Below, piece by piece: positions 8,531-18,700 of a DNA stretch of 40,520 nt. The stretch's first letter is position 1. Every line of letters begins with the position of its first letter. The stretch is from CAZSMK01 sp964608095. Its GTDB lineage: Bacteria > Sumerlaeota > Sumerlaeia > MWCT01 > JAGHBZ01. Both the position numbers and the translations under genes were made by a program. A model generated the notes under the pieces. That model ran no database searches. It was given only the letters and a program-made list of their open reading frames with translations, and was not told the DNA's origin. Location: assembly GCA_964608095.1 (NCBI GenBank), contig CAZSMK010000098.1, forward strand, positions 1-40,520, given 5' to 3'.

Positions 8531-9559
8531 ATGCATAAAAAAGGATTGTTTTTCTGTGTATTACTACTTGTATCTGCACTGCTTATTCTTTCCTGTGGCG
8601 GTCAACAAGAGCAGCAACAAACCGAGATAGGCGACGCACAACGAAAGGTGGTACTCAAAGTAGCATCGGTTCTTCCAGCTGACCATCCTTCCTCGCGTGC
8701 GCTCGAGTTTTTTAAAACCCGCCTTGGAGAACTTTCCGCCGGCTCAATGGAAGTCCAACTCTTCCTCAATAGTCAATTGGGTGATGCGTCGGAAGCGATC
8801 CAGAATTGCCGGAATGGGAACATCGAGCTGGTTTTCGCCTCTATAGCGCCGCTGGCTCAATTCGTTCCTGAACTCAACGCCCTCGGTATGCCCTACATCT
8901 ATCGCAATAAAGAACATGAATACGCCGTGGTCGATGGCGCTATGGGGAAAAGACTGTCGGAAAAACTGGAATCGTTCAACCTGCATAACCTCTGTTATTT
9001 CGATGCCGGTACTCGGAATATCATGACGAAGAAAGGACCCATCGAGAAACCTGAAGACCTTAAAGGGATGAAGATTCGCGTCATGCCGTCAAGGCTGATG
9101 GTGGATACCATAAATCTTATGGGTGCGTCAGCCATTGCTATGAGCCAGGGAGAAGTATATAGTGCGTTGCAGACCGGCGTACTCGATGGGTGGGAAAACA
9201 ACCCACCGACTTGCCTGTCGTTCAAGATGTACGAGACAGGGTGCATTTATTATGCCTGGACACGCCATCTTGCCGTGCCTGACCTGCTGCTTATAAATGC
9301 CGATTTCTATACTAATCTGACAGACGAACAGAGGGATTGGATTAATATGACTGCAACTGAGACGATAGAGAAACAACGTCAGCTCTGGCGGGAGAATGAG
9401 CAGAAAGCAGTGGATACGTTAAAAGAGAACGGGATGCTTTTCAATGAGGTTGATATCTCGCTATTCGCAGCCCGTGTCGAGCCTGTATACGAACAGGCGT
9501 ACAAAAAATACGGCGCTGAATTCGAAGAAATCTGCAAGGCGATAAAGGAAATCCCCTGA
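8531..9559 (+). CDS. dctP: TRAP transporter solute-binding lipoprotein (DctP family)
   Basis: The 342-residue periplasmic binding component of a tripartite ATP-independent transporter. It begins with a lipoprotein signal peptide whose lipobox LILSC places the acylated cysteine at residue 22. Family features include LKVASVLPADHPSSRALEFF near the mature N-terminus, the FLNSQLGDASEAI segment and the KIRVMPSRLMVDTINLMGAS region, which includes the Arg that in characterised DctP proteins binds the ligand carboxylate. A GGAGAAG site precedes the ATG. It sits between kduI and kduD, so the likely cargo is a uronate, an unsaturated uronate or a short uronyl oligosaccharide. The stop codon overlaps the next start by one base, so the two are translationally coupled. 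Confidence 0.93.
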   Translation: MHKKGLFFCVLLLVSALLILSCGGQQEQQQTEIGDAQRKVVLKVASVLPADHPSSRALEFFKTRLGELSAGSMEVQLFLNSQLGDASEAIQNCRNGNIELVFASIAPLAQFVPELNALGMPYIYRNKEHEYAVVDGAMGKRLSEKLESFNLHNLCYFDAGTRNIMTKKGPIEKPEDLKGMKIRVMPSRLMVDTINLMGASAIAMSQGEVYSALQTGVLDGWENNPPTCLSFKMYETGCIYYAWTRHLAVPDLLLINADFYTNLTDEQRDWINMTATETIEKQRQLWRENEQKAVDTLKENGMLFNEVDISLFAARVEPVYEQAYKKYGAEFEEICKAIKEIP

Positions 9560-10032
9560 TGCGAAGACTCTGGATGAATTTCGAAGAAGCGCTGGGCTCC
9601 GTTCTACTGGTTGCAATTTGTGGTATCGCCGCTTTGCAGGTAACGAGCAGATATATTCTTGTGAGACCTTTTGCATGGACGGAAGAGCTTGCCACCTATT
9701 TGTTTGTGTATCTAACCTGTGTCGGAGCTGCCCTTGCCTTGAAACGACATGAACATTTCGCACTCGAGGTTATTGTCGACCATCTTCCGGACAAAATCGC
9801 ACTACCCCTCAAATTGATTGTAACACTCCTTGTCTTTGTTGCGTCATGCATTATCTTCTGGTTCGGCTGCCGGTTGACTGTTCAGGGGTGGAACGTTACC
9901 ACGCCCACACTCGAAATCTCCAGCTCGATACCATACGCAGCAGTCCCCCTTGGCGGGTTGCTTATGATGATACGGTCTTCGGAGATATTCATCCGCCTTG
10001 GTAAAAAAGTATTCGTACCTAAAACCACATAA
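9559..10032 (+). CDS. dctQ: TRAP transporter small membrane subunit (DctQ family)
   Basis: 157 residues with four predicted membrane helices (around 13-33, 48-65, 87-110 and 128-148), the usual DctQ topology and length. The family-typical RPFAWTEELATYLFVYL segment lies between the first two helices. Its ATG shares a base with the TGA of dctP (TGATG), and AAGGA in the 3' end of dctP provides the ribosome binding site. It acts with the 10057 gene product and the binding protein as a sodium-driven importer in the inner membrane. Confidence 0.92.
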   Translation: MRRLWMNFEEALGSVLLVAICGIAALQVTSRYILVRPFAWTEELATYLFVYLTCVGAALALKRHEHFALEVIVDHLPDKIALPLKLIVTLLVFVASCIIFWFGCRLTVQGWNVTTPTLEISSSIPYAAVPLGGLLMMIRSSEIFIRLGKKVFVPKTT

Positions 10033-10056
10033 AAAATTCAGAAACGGGAAGATGAG

Positions 10057-11337
10057 ATGGTTGTATGCCTTTTTTTGACATTCTTTATTTTTCTACTTGT
10101 AGGGGTTCCCATATCAATGGTCATGATTCTCGCCTCTTCTCTTTCCATAATCGGTTTCAGCAGTTATTCACTGGATATTATCTCCCAGAAACTTTTTTCG
10201 CAGAGTAACAGTTTCCCCCTGATGGCAATCCCGTTTTTTGTTCTTGCCGGAGGCATTATGAGCAAGGGTGGTATGTCAGACCGCTTGATCCGGCTTGCGT
10301 CGTCGATTGTCGGCACAGTGCGCGGCGGGCTGGCAATGGCAAGCGTGGTCGCGTGCATGTTTTTTGCCAGTATATCCGGCTCGACCGCAGCGACGACTGC
10401 CGCTATCGGTATGGTCATGATGCCAGCAGTTGTCAAGACAGGTTTTTCGCGTGGCTCTTCGACCGCGCTCCACGCCTGTGCTGGCTCTATCGGCATTATT
10501 ATTCCGCCCAGCATTCCCCTTATCCTCATGGGTGTTATTGGCGGGATTTCTATCGGTGAATTATTTCTCGGTGGGATACTGCCCGGCATCGCTATTTGTC
10601 TTTCCCTTATGACCGTGGCGCACTTAATCGCACGAATTCAAAAACACCAGCCTTCCGGCGAGTCCCTGAAATTGACAAGAGTTCTTAAGGCGTTCGGGCA
10701 ATCGATTTTTTCCCTCCTCACGGTCGTCTTTATTGTCGGCTCTATCATGACAGGTCTCGTTACACCCACTGAGGCGGCGATTGTTGCGGTCCTCTGGTCG
10801 CTCTTTGTATGCATGGTGTTGTATCGCGAATTGCAATGGAACGATCTGCCTGCCATTCTTGTCCAAACCGTAAAGATCACGGGCATTGTCGTCTTTTGTA
10901 TTGCAGCCACCGCTCCATTCGCATGGCTCCTTACTATTGAACAGGTCCCTGTCCTTATTGCTACGGCGATGACGGGCCTTTCGCAAAATCCTGTTGTTCT
11001 CAAACTGATGATGATCGTTATCCTGCTCTTCGTAGGCACCTTTCTCGATTTGACTCCTGCAGTCATTATTCTGGTTCCCATTTTCATGCCCATCGCATAC
11101 CATATACACATGCCGCCGGTTCAGTTCGGGCTCATGATGATCATGGCATTAGGAATCGGACAATGTACACCACCGGTTGGGATATCTCTCTTTGTTGCAT
11201 GCAGTATTTCCGAGACGAAAATCGGTTCAGTCATTCTTCCTATTATTCCTTATCTTTTGGGTATGCTTGGTATCTTGCTTCTTGAAACGTTCTGGCCTGC
11301 ACTTTCTGTCTGGCTGCCGGCTATTACTATGAAGTAA
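10057..11337 (+). CDS. dctM: TRAP transporter large membrane subunit (DctM family)
   Basis: 426 residues, the normal size for DctM, with about a dozen hydrophobic helices along the whole length. Family motifs include FVLAGGIMSKGGMSDRLIRL, the ISGSTAATTAAIGMVMMP segment, GIIIPPSIPLILMGV with its conserved re-entrant proline pair, and IGQCTPPVGISLFVACS near the C-terminus. This subunit forms the sodium-coupled transport channel. It starts 24 bases after dctQ and ends 48 bases before kduD. Antisense frames over this gene are shadows created by its strongly biased hydrophobic codons. Confidence 0.94.
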   Translation: MVVCLFLTFFIFLLVGVPISMVMILASSLSIIGFSSYSLDIISQKLFSQSNSFPLMAIPFFVLAGGIMSKGGMSDRLIRLASSIVGTVRGGLAMASVVACMFFASISGSTAATTAAIGMVMMPAVVKTGFSRGSSTALHACAGSIGIIIPPSIPLILMGVIGGISIGELFLGGILPGIAICLSLMTVAHLIARIQKHQPSGESLKLTRVLKAFGQSIFSLLTVVFIVGSIMTGLVTPTEAAIVAVLWSLFVCMVLYRELQWNDLPAILVQTVKITGIVVFCIAATAPFAWLLTIEQVPVLIATAMTGLSQNPVVLKLMMIVILLFVGTFLDLTPAVIILVPIFMPIAYHIHMPPVQFGLMMIMALGIGQCTPPVGISLFVACSISETKIGSVILPIIPYLLGMLGILLLETFWPALSVWLPAITMK

Positions 11338-11385
11338 TGAAGATAGATTTTCATGGTTTTATAACTAAAAAAAGGGAGGCTTCAA

Positions 11386-12168
11386 ATGACCATACTCGAG
11401 CAATTCAGACTGGATGGAAAAACCGCCCTGGTGACCGGATGTTCCCGGGGGATAGGTGAGGCGATTGCCATTGGCTTGGCAGAAGCAGGCGCTGATATTG
11501 TGGGCATAAGTAGATCATTCACAGAAACACCTGCTGATCGCGATATCAATGTTGCAAAAAAAGTGAGTGCCGCTGATAAAAAGTTCTATCCCTACCGATG
11601 CGATCTTTCGAACAGAAAGGAAATCTATTCAGTCATTGAACGGATTAAATCCGCGCATCCACGGATCGATATTCTTATCAATAACGCGGGGATCATTAAG
11701 AGAAAACCCGCCGTGGAGCACCCCGACGATTGGTGGGATGAGGTGCTCGAGGTAAATCTTACTGCGCCCTTTATTTTAAGCCGGGAATTCGGCAAAGATA
11801 TGGTAACGCGTGGCTCCGGAAAAATTGTTTTTACCGCCTCACTCCTGTCGTTCCAGGGCGGGATCACGGTTCCCGGTTATGCGGCAAGCAAATCAGGCGT
11901 TGCTCGTTTAGCCATGTCATTGGCGAATGAATGGGCGTCGGCCGGCGTTAATGTGAACGCCATTACGCCCGGCTATATCGCTACGGATAATACTGCGCCA
12001 CTCAGGGCGGATGAAAAACGTAATAAGGCAATCCTCGAGCGCATACCTGCCGGTCGGTGGGGCGAACCCGAGGACCTGGTCGGCGCTGTCGTGTTTCTCT
12101 GTTCTGACGCTGCCAACTATGTGCATGGCTCTATCATCGTCGTGGACGGCGGCTGGATGGGGCGCTAA
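11386..12168 (+). CDS. kduD: 2-dehydro-3-deoxy-D-gluconate 5-dehydrogenase
   Basis: A classical short-chain dehydrogenase of 260 residues. It reduces 2,5-diketo-3-deoxygluconate to 2-keto-3-deoxygluconate with NAD(P)H. The Rossmann motif TGCSRGIGEA is at 18-27, NNAG at 99-102, catalytic Ser at about 152-155 (ASLLSFQGG), and Tyr165 and Lys169 in YAASK. ANEWASAGVNVNAI, LRADEKRN and IPAGRWGEPEDL all match E. coli KduD, so the specific call is safer than for most SDRs. AAAGGGAGG lies just upstream of the ATG. Its product is the substrate of the kinase at 14568-15668, which is on the opposite strand. Confidence 0.93.
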   Translation: MTILEQFRLDGKTALVTGCSRGIGEAIAIGLAEAGADIVGISRSFTETPADRDINVAKKVSAADKKFYPYRCDLSNRKEIYSVIERIKSAHPRIDILINNAGIIKRKPAVEHPDDWWDEVLEVNLTAPFILSREFGKDMVTRGSGKIVFTASLLSFQGGITVPGYAASKSGVARLAMSLANEWASAGVNVNAITPGYIATDNTAPLRADEKRNKAILERIPAGRWGEPEDLVGAVVFLCSDAANYVHGSIIVVDGGWMGR

Positions 12169-12212
12169 GATGAACTCAACATATAACCTGTTATAAAAGG
12201 AGGTACCAGACA

Positions 12213-13469
12213 ATGTTATGGCGCTTTGTTTTTATGATTGGGCTTCTGTGCCTTGTGTCCGTATCAGTACCGGGGGAGGGCACGCTTGACGATTTGAATC
12301 TCCCGCCGGTAGAAAAAAAGCCCTGGCGGTTTGACGGCTTTCCTATTCTTGCATGGTGGCCGCCACCGGGAACCGCAACACTGGCGGATTTCTTGGCATA
12401 CAAAGAAGCAGGCTTTACCCTTTATCCGGCAAATCCCGATATAGGGTTTGACAATGCCTTGAAATTCGCTGCACAGGCGGGGCTTAAAATTATGCCGTAC
12501 CGGGATAAACAGGGATTTGCTCTGCCGGACAAAGAGGTTGTATTCCCGAAAGACAATGAACATATCGTCGGTTGGATAACGAACGATGAACCCAGCGGAA
12601 TTGAAGCCGTGACCGCCTCTATCACCGCAGTCAACAAATTGATGCGACAAGATCCCACCCGCTGGACCCTTTTCAATTTCCTCCCACCGCACGTACAACA
12701 CAATCCTTCCACCAAGCCCATTATCGACGCAGCGGTTCGGAACGGTATGCCCATCCTCAGCTACGACAATTATGTGATAATGGCGGACGGAACCGATAAA
12801 ACACTCGAGCACTTTAATAATCTCGAACTATTCCGCAAGGCTTCTCTCGAACACGACATCCCCTTCTGGGCGTTTGCGCTCACCATCAAACATTTCTCTT
12901 ACCGCCGTGCCAGTGAAAGCGACCTGCGATGGAAACATTTCACAAACCTTGCGTACGGTGCAAAAGGTCTCTGGTACTTTACCTATTGGGGACCTACCGA
13001 CTGGGAGCGCTGGGATACCATTGCCATCGTTGATCCGAAAAACGGAGATAAAACGGAGATTTATAACTACGTCAAGACACTCAATCATGCAGTGCTCGAA
13101 ATGGGAGATATTCTGCTCGACCTTACCAACGAGATGGTGACGCACACCAATCCACCGGAAGGACATGCCGTGTTTGAACCAGATAAATTCTGGATTGCAA
13201 ACATCAAGGCAAAGGACGCCCTTGTGAGCTTCTTCAAGGACAGTAAAGGGGAAGAGTATGCAATGGTGGTGAACAAATTGCATGGAATGAACAAGACTGC
13301 AAAGGAGACCGCCGACCTTATCGAACTCACCTTTGCGCCGGACGTAAAGGGTGTCGAATCTGTCAACTGGCTTGACGGCAAAAAGGGTACTCTTGCTCTT
13401 GAAAACAACAAGGCTTCCCTCAACATCTATGGTGGTACCGGCGTCCTGCTAAAGCGAATGAACAAATAG
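12213..13469 (+). CDS. Secreted TIM-barrel glycosidase-like protein
   Basis: 418 residues with a signal peptide (about 1-22) and a strong AAAAGGAGG site 12 bases before the ATG. The body alternates strand and helix from FPILAWWPPP through GLWYFTYWGPTDWERW, as in a (beta/alpha)8 barrel, and ends in a small beta domain (about 345-418) like those of clan GH-A glycosidases. E126 in TNDEPS at the end of a strand is a candidate acid/base residue, as DEP motifs recur in GH42-like and related barrels. I cannot assign a GH family. It is the last gene of the kdu/TRAP operon, 44 bases after kduD, so it probably releases sugars that the operon imports or degrades. It might also be a non-catalytic barrel protein. 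Confidence 0.68.
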   Translation: MLWRFVFMIGLLCLVSVSVPGEGTLDDLNLPPVEKKPWRFDGFPILAWWPPPGTATLADFLAYKEAGFTLYPANPDIGFDNALKFAAQAGLKIMPYRDKQGFALPDKEVVFPKDNEHIVGWITNDEPSGIEAVTASITAVNKLMRQDPTRWTLFNFLPPHVQHNPSTKPIIDAAVRNGMPILSYDNYVIMADGTDKTLEHFNNLELFRKASLEHDIPFWAFALTIKHFSYRRASESDLRWKHFTNLAYGAKGLWYFTYWGPTDWERWDTIAIVDPKNGDKTEIYNYVKTLNHAVLEMGDILLDLTNEMVTHTNPPEGHAVFEPDKFWIANIKAKDALVSFFKDSKGEEYAMVVNKLHGMNKTAKETADLIELTFAPDVKGVESVNWLDGKKGTLALENNKASLNIYGGTGVLLKRMNK

Positions 13470-13621
13470 AGGCACAAGAGGGCAATTCCAAGTTTTTTTT
13501 CCGCAAACAAGCGGAAAGTCTATCGGCATCCTGTGTGGAGTGAGGGTGCTATGCGCCCGTATTTTATTATTCCTCATAAAGATAAAGTAAAAACGACAAC
13601 GCAATCCCTGAGTGCGCTTTG

Positions 13622-13642
13622 CGCCCCGCCAGGGGGCGTTTT
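13622..13642 (+). terminator. Rho-independent terminator of the kdu/TRAP operon
   Basis: CGCCCC (13622-13627) pairs with GGGGCG (13633-13638) across a 5-base loop, followed by TTTT. It lies about 150 bases after the last stop codon of the plus-strand operon. Confidence 0.6.
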
Positions 13643-13643
13643 C

Positions 13644-13759
13644 GATTCGCCACGGCGAATCTTCGATCCGCTAGGGGTAGATCTACGATCTGTATTTCAT
13701 TACGATAGAATGAACTTTGCTTTGCACTACCGCCGGGGGTCGTTCGAGCCGAACGACCC
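13644..13759. repeat. Cluster of perfect palindromes
   Basis: Three self-complementary elements follow each other: GATTCGC-CACG-GCGAATC at 13644-13661, GTAGATCTAC at 13677-13686, and a 10-bp perfect stem GGGTCGTTCG-AGC-CGAACGACCC at 13737-13759. With the terminator just upstream they form a hairpin-rich block of the kind seen in dispersed palindromic (REP- or MITE-like) elements. Only one copy is visible in this window. Confidence 0.45.
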
Positions 13760-13926
13760 TACTCAGTTCACCGCATAAGAAGCTAATTTCCGGGGTCGAA
13801 CCTTAAAGTTTGCACTTCTTTTCTCCATCTGGTACAAAGTAATCGCAGAGCGCTCGTGAAAGCATTTCACGCGTACTCCACTATATTTTTGTTCTCATGT
13901 ACGTCTCCGACCTGTCCCCCCCTGGA

Positions 13927-14556
13927 TTACCCGGCTGTTTCGACGGCTTTGCGGGTGAGGTCGGTTATCTCGTGCCAACTCTTCTTTTTGATAAGAGACC
14001 TGTCGACAAGCCAGCTGCCTCCGACGGCGAGCACCCCGGGACACGCAAGATACTCAGCAAGATTATCTTGATTGATTCCCCCGGTTGGTATGAAACGCAC
14101 TCCACGGTGGCGGTAAGGAGCGTACATGGCTTTGAGCATTTTTGTTCCACCTATTGCAGCGGCGGGAAAAAACTTCAACACATTACAGCCCTGAGTTAGG
14201 GCGCGCTCGATTTCGGTAGGCGTACATACACCGGGGAAAAAGGGTAGGCCGAGCTTCTGTGCTCGCTCGACAATCGCTGGATTCGTTCCCGGCGCAACGG
14301 CAAACTGCGCACCTGCGGTTTTACAGCGTTCAACTTCCTCGATAGTGGTGATAGTGCCTGCGCCGACGATGAAATCGGGAAAATCCCGCCGGACACGCCG
14401 AATCGCTTCCTCCGCGGCCTCTGTCCGAAACGTAATCTCCGCTACCTTCAGACCGCCGTCCTGGAGCGCTTTACATATCGGGATTATATCTTCGGCATTA
14501 TCCAGCACTACAAACGGAATAATGCGTGCCTTTTCGAGTCTTTCAATCAGTGACAT
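13927..14556 (-). CDS. eda: 2-dehydro-3-deoxy-6-phosphogluconate aldolase
   Basis: A class I aldolase of 209 residues that splits KDPG to pyruvate and glyceraldehyde-3-phosphate. The Schiff-base lysine is K128 in NVLKFFPA and the catalytic glutamate is E40 in AEITFRT, matching E. coli K133 and E45. GAGTIT, FFPGVCTP and the phosphate-binding FIPTGGI and AVGGSWL segments are all present. GGAGAAACC lies just upstream of the ATG. It follows the kinase gene by 11 bases and is the last gene of the minus-strand operon that begins with the lyase-GH105 fusion. It completes the route from unsaturated uronate to central metabolism. Confidence 0.96.
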   Translation of the reverse strand: MSLIERLEKARIIPFVVLDNAEDIIPICKALQDGGLKVAEITFRTEAAEEAIRRVRRDFPDFIVGAGTITTIEEVERCKTAGAQFAVAPGTNPAIVERAQKLGLPFFPGVCTPTEIERALTQGCNVLKFFPAAAIGGTKMLKAMYAPYRHRGVRFIPTGGINQDNLAEYLACPGVLAVGGSWLVDRSLIKKKSWHEITDLTRKAVETAG

Positions 14557-14567
14557 GTCGGTTTCTC

Positions 14568-15668
14568 CTACCGCTGTACGCGTGCGCTGCCGCCTTTTAT
14601 GAGACGTTCAACATCTTCGCGTGTCGCCATGGAGGTATCACCGGGTGTGGTCATGGCGAGAGCGCCGTGTGCCGCGCCGTAATTGACACACTCCTGAGGC
14701 GACTTGCCTGTCAGAAATCCATAAATCAAACCCGAGGCAAAGCTGTCGCCGCCGCCGACACGGTCGAATATCTCGAGGTCGGGTCGTGGTATGGCTTCGT
14801 AGAACCCGCCGTCGTAATACAGAATAGCGCCCCAATCATTTACTGTCGCAGTCTTTGCATTACGTAATGTCGTGGCAATGGCCTTGATGTTTGGGTATTC
14901 CTTGATTACGTTCCCGATCATGTTTTTGAACGCAGTGGAATCGAGTTTCGAAAAATCCTTGCCTACACCCTCGATTTCGAATCCCAGGGCTGCGCTGAAA
15001 TCTTCCTCGTTTCCCAATATTACATCCACCAGTGGTGCGATATTGCGGTTTACCGCCTGCGCCCTTTCCTTCCCGCCGTTATCCTCCCACAAGGAGGCAC
15101 GATAGTTGAGGTCATAGGAGATAATAGCACCGTTCCTTTTTGCCACATCGATGGCTTCGCGAGCAACGTCAACAGTCGTTTCGGATAAAGCGGTAAAGAT
15201 GCCGCCGCAATGAAACCAACGTGCGCCCTCATGGGCAAAGATTTTTTCCCAATCGATCTCGCCGAATTTTAATTGCGATACCGCAGTATGTCCACGATCG
15301 GAACAACCTTTTGCGCCACGTATGCCGAAACCGCGCTCGGTAAAATTTAAACCGTTCCTTGCCTTGCGACCCACACCGTCGAAGGGAATCCATTTAACAT
15401 GCGATACATCAACCCCACCCTGGAGCATGAGGTCTTCGAGAAGCCTGCCGACATCGTTATCCACGACGGCGGTGACGTGTGCGGTTTTCAAGCCGAAACA
15501 GCGCCGAAGCCCGCGCGCCACGTTATATTCGCCCCCGCCTTCCCAGACGCGAAACTGCCGCGCGGTACGAATCCGCCCTTCGCCCGGGTCGAGCCGAATC
15601 ATTACCTCACCGAGTGAGACTAAGTCCCACTTACATGACTCTTTCGCTTTTATACTCATTGATCCCAT
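14568..15668 (-). CDS. kdgK: 2-dehydro-3-deoxygluconokinase (PfkB family)
   Basis: A ribokinase-fold sugar kinase of 366 residues that phosphorylates 2-keto-3-deoxygluconate. The N-terminal VSLGEVMIRLDPGEGRIR and EGGGEYNVARGL motifs are the KDG-kinase type, and the C-terminal PfkB signature FDRVGGGDSFASGLIYGFL holds the catalytic Asp and anion-hole glycines. It is slightly longer than typical KdgK (about 310-340). The start is uncertain. GTG at 15683, ATG at 15668 and ATG at 15659 are in frame, and none has a strong ribosome binding site. I chose 15668 for the weak GTGGA upstream. It lies 65 bases after the lyase-GH105 gene and 11 before eda, so the three are probably one transcript. Confidence 0.9.
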   Translation of the reverse strand: MGSMSIKAKESCKWDLVSLGEVMIRLDPGEGRIRTARQFRVWEGGGEYNVARGLRRCFGLKTAHVTAVVDNDVGRLLEDLMLQGGVDVSHVKWIPFDGVGRKARNGLNFTERGFGIRGAKGCSDRGHTAVSQLKFGEIDWEKIFAHEGARWFHCGGIFTALSETTVDVAREAIDVAKRNGAIISYDLNYRASLWEDNGGKERAQAVNRNIAPLVDVILGNEEDFSAALGFEIEGVGKDFSKLDSTAFKNMIGNVIKEYPNIKAIATTLRNAKTATVNDWGAILYYDGGFYEAIPRPDLEIFDRVGGGDSFASGLIYGFLTGKSPQECVNYGAAHGALAMTTPGDTSMATREDVERLIKGGSARVQR

Positions 15669-15733
15669 GTCGTCCACTTTCACAATGATATAGTTTCAAA
15701 TACTGATACAAATTCCCTCTGTTATTGCTTCTC

Positions 15734-18700
15734 TTATTTTTCGACCAATTTAAGCATCTCGCTACCTGTCAAGAGGAATGCGCCAACGCCATATTCATGG
15801 GTGGATGTCGGAGAGAGCCGTGTCGGCGCCGTGGCTGGTTGTTGGACATAACCGAGACGTCCATCCTCGGATACACATGCCACCAATCCCTCACATGCCT
15901 TTTTCACGACCGGCAGGTACGTTTCCCTATCGAGGAGCCCGTTGTTGATACCGTAGGTCAACGCAAAGGTGTAAAAGCCTGAACCGCTGGTCTCAGGGGC
16001 GGGATTTTCCTCGGGATCGAGGAGCGACATTCTCCAGAGCCCGTCTTCGCTCTGGATGTTCTTGAGCGCTTCAGCCATTTCACGGTATACGGCGATAAAG
16101 TCGTCTCTTCTCGGATTATCCTCCGGCAAATACTGCAGAACCCGTACAATACCGGCAATCACCCAGCCGTTTCCGCGCGACCAGAACACTTTTTTGCCGT
16201 TGGTTGAACGTTTATCGAAGAAATTTTTATCGCGATAAAAAAGATGTTCCTCGGTGTCATACAAGTACTCCTTTGTATCCCACCACATCTTATTCATGAC
16301 ATCTATATATGTCATGTCGCCGGTTGCGCGTGCGAGACGCACAAAGACCGGCGGCGCCATGTAAAGAGAATCGCACCACCACCATTGCTCCTTGCCTTTC
16401 GGGGGATTTGCAACCATTTCGTCCAGGATTTTTTTGACGTGTGCGATTTTCTCATCGCCGCCTTTCAGAAAATAGAGCTCGAGATATGTTTGTGCACAGG
16501 TCTGATTATCGCCGAACCAATAACCGAGACGATTGTCATTGAGTTCCCATTTGTTCTCCTTTGCCCATTTAAGAGCCTGGTCGAGATATGCCTCGTCTTT
16601 TGTCGCATGGTATGCCGTCATTATGCCTGTATAAAATGCGCCACGCTCCCATCCTGCATTTTCCACCGGTATCGGGTGCGACACCTGGTACTCGAATGTC
16701 TGCTTCATAATATCCTTTATGAACTTTGTATCGAAGGCATCTATCCCTTCGCGCGGTTTAATTGTATCCGCGGCTTTGCCCTTTCCGCTGTCAGGTTGAC
16801 CGCTACTTGTACGCATGAGGTCTATGGCAAGCATGTCATACCCCTGCCCGCCGTCGTAGGACATTCCATGTTCCGTCATCTTAACCGTATGCCTTTTCCC
16901 CTTTGACGTTACAATAATCTCGTCCTTGTCATTGATGTGAAACGCAAATTCGGACAATCCGGTTTCAGTCATCTCATCTTTCGTATAAGGGCGTAGTGCG
17001 GAAACAAACCTGCAGCTGGTTCCCGATTTGCGTAGTACGAGCACAGGTACGGTACGGGCAGCGGTTTCTGCCGGAGAGCGGGCTGAAAAAATCTGCGTTC
17101 CCGGCTCGGTATATGCCGAAATCAGCAGCCCGGTTCCGTCAGAGAATTTCCACCATGCCTTGCTATACTCCGGCAATTCCTCATATTCCACCGCGTCGGT
17201 GATATACTTGAAGCCAAATGTTTCAGGTGTTGTTCCTTTGGTTGCATTTTCGATCTCGAATATGTCCCCTTCGCTATGTAAAAACCAGTCATAGGTATGG
17301 TCATTTGTGCTCGAGAGTTCGTCGATAAGAAGCACAGTATCGTTCATGAGCAGAACGGTTCGACGCCACATCACACCCGGGTATGCCTCGTCTGTCAATG
17401 CGGAAGCCACTTTTACAAAATCCTTATCTTCAAAAGCGAGAAGCTCGGCTTTCTTTGTGGGCTGCTGATTTTCGCCGTCTACCATAATAGTGTTATGGCT
17501 CAATGTCCCTTGATAATACGGCAGGATAGCTGAACCGTAGCTGGGGGTGCCGTAATCGGCGGCAAGGATACGATCGTTTGCAAAAAGGGTGATGCCCATT
17601 TTGTCCCGCTGGCCATGACCCAGCATACGCCCGTAGTCGAACGTCAGCATAATCTCGGGATGCCCTGGATTCGACCGCAAGGTGCATATTCCAATATTAT
17701 GGAAATTTGTGGATTTCAATTCCGGTGGTGACGTTGTTTCCGGCAACGTCTGACCGTACGTTACCGTATTGATATAATCCGGCTCGGCTGAACCGGCTGC
17801 TCGACCTTGAATAGATGATGTGTACAATTCATGCAATACCCATGCAAACTCCGGCGAACCATAACGATAATATCCCAGCTCATACTGCTCAACCGGAATG
17901 TATGATTCGAACCAACCATCGTTGATAGCCGGTAATTGAAGGTCCGGGTACATATACGACAAAGGCGCAGTAAGCATGGTTTTCAAACCTTTACCCGGCT
18001 GCGCTTCCCACGTGAACAGATCGGTTCCGGTATTGGTGCTTACCTCGGCGTAGGCGAGAAACGCGCCAAGAGGGAAGAAATGGTATGTATGAACCGACTC
18101 GGGCCATAAACCGTCGTCGCCCAGTTCCTCTGTTATCTGGCGTTTGAATTCTTTCAGCGCAAAATCGATGAAGCGCTGGTGTTTGGTGGCGAGTCCGACT
18201 GTGCCGACCGCAGAAAGATGCCACGAACCCCAGTTCCCACGCGTACCCATGTGCGATAGCCCCTCGGCTGATTCCCAGAACAAGTCATGCAGGATATGAT
18301 CCTTGTCCTTTTCAGTCAACGCTCCCGAGTAGCATACCAGGTCATACGCCTGGGCGAGCGGTATCATGAACATGGCTTCACCGAGTGATTGATACACAAA
18401 TCCACCTTTCAAGGGCGAGGTATGACGTCCCGGGTATGCATCGGCATAGTTACGCAGGATTTCGGCTGCTTTCTCCGTATACCGTTTATCCTTTTCGAGC
18501 GCCCCGACAAGGGCAAGGTCGCGGGCTGCGTGAACGAGCCAGTTGTGTTCATAATGCCGTCGTGCGGCTTCGTATTTTTCGCCTGTGTAGGTCTTGCCGC
18601 ACGCCGGGCACCTGTAAGGACCCTTTGTCCCGATTTGTTGATCAGCGGGCGGGATAAGACGTACTCCGTCGTCACTGCACACAAAATGATGATAGTGACC

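Larger units (their letters stand above)
13470..13926. other. Convergent intergenic region between the kdu operon and eda
   Basis: 457 bases between converging operons. It holds a good plus-strand terminator (13622-13642), a run of perfect hairpins (13644-13759) and a further 7-bp hairpin CGTGAAA-GCA-TTTCACG at 13855-13871 that may end the minus-strand operon, although it has no T-tract. Another 7-bp stem, TTTCCGC/GCGGAAA, lies near 13498-13517. Short open frames here have no ribosome binding site and are not called. Confidence 0.5.

Noticed and set aside
10624..11111. Two overlapping minus-strand frames of about 160 codons inside dctM
   Set aside because: Highly charged low-complexity products are the usual mirror of a membrane protein gene.
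13533..13778. 81-codon plus-strand frame covering the hairpin block
   Set aside because: There is no ribosome binding site, the sequence is made of palindromes and the predicted peptide has no protein-like pattern.
16244..16906. 220-codon plus-strand frame within the GH105 part of the fusion
   Set aside because: It is a cysteine- and isoleucine-rich antisense shadow, while the minus strand encodes a clear GH105 domain.
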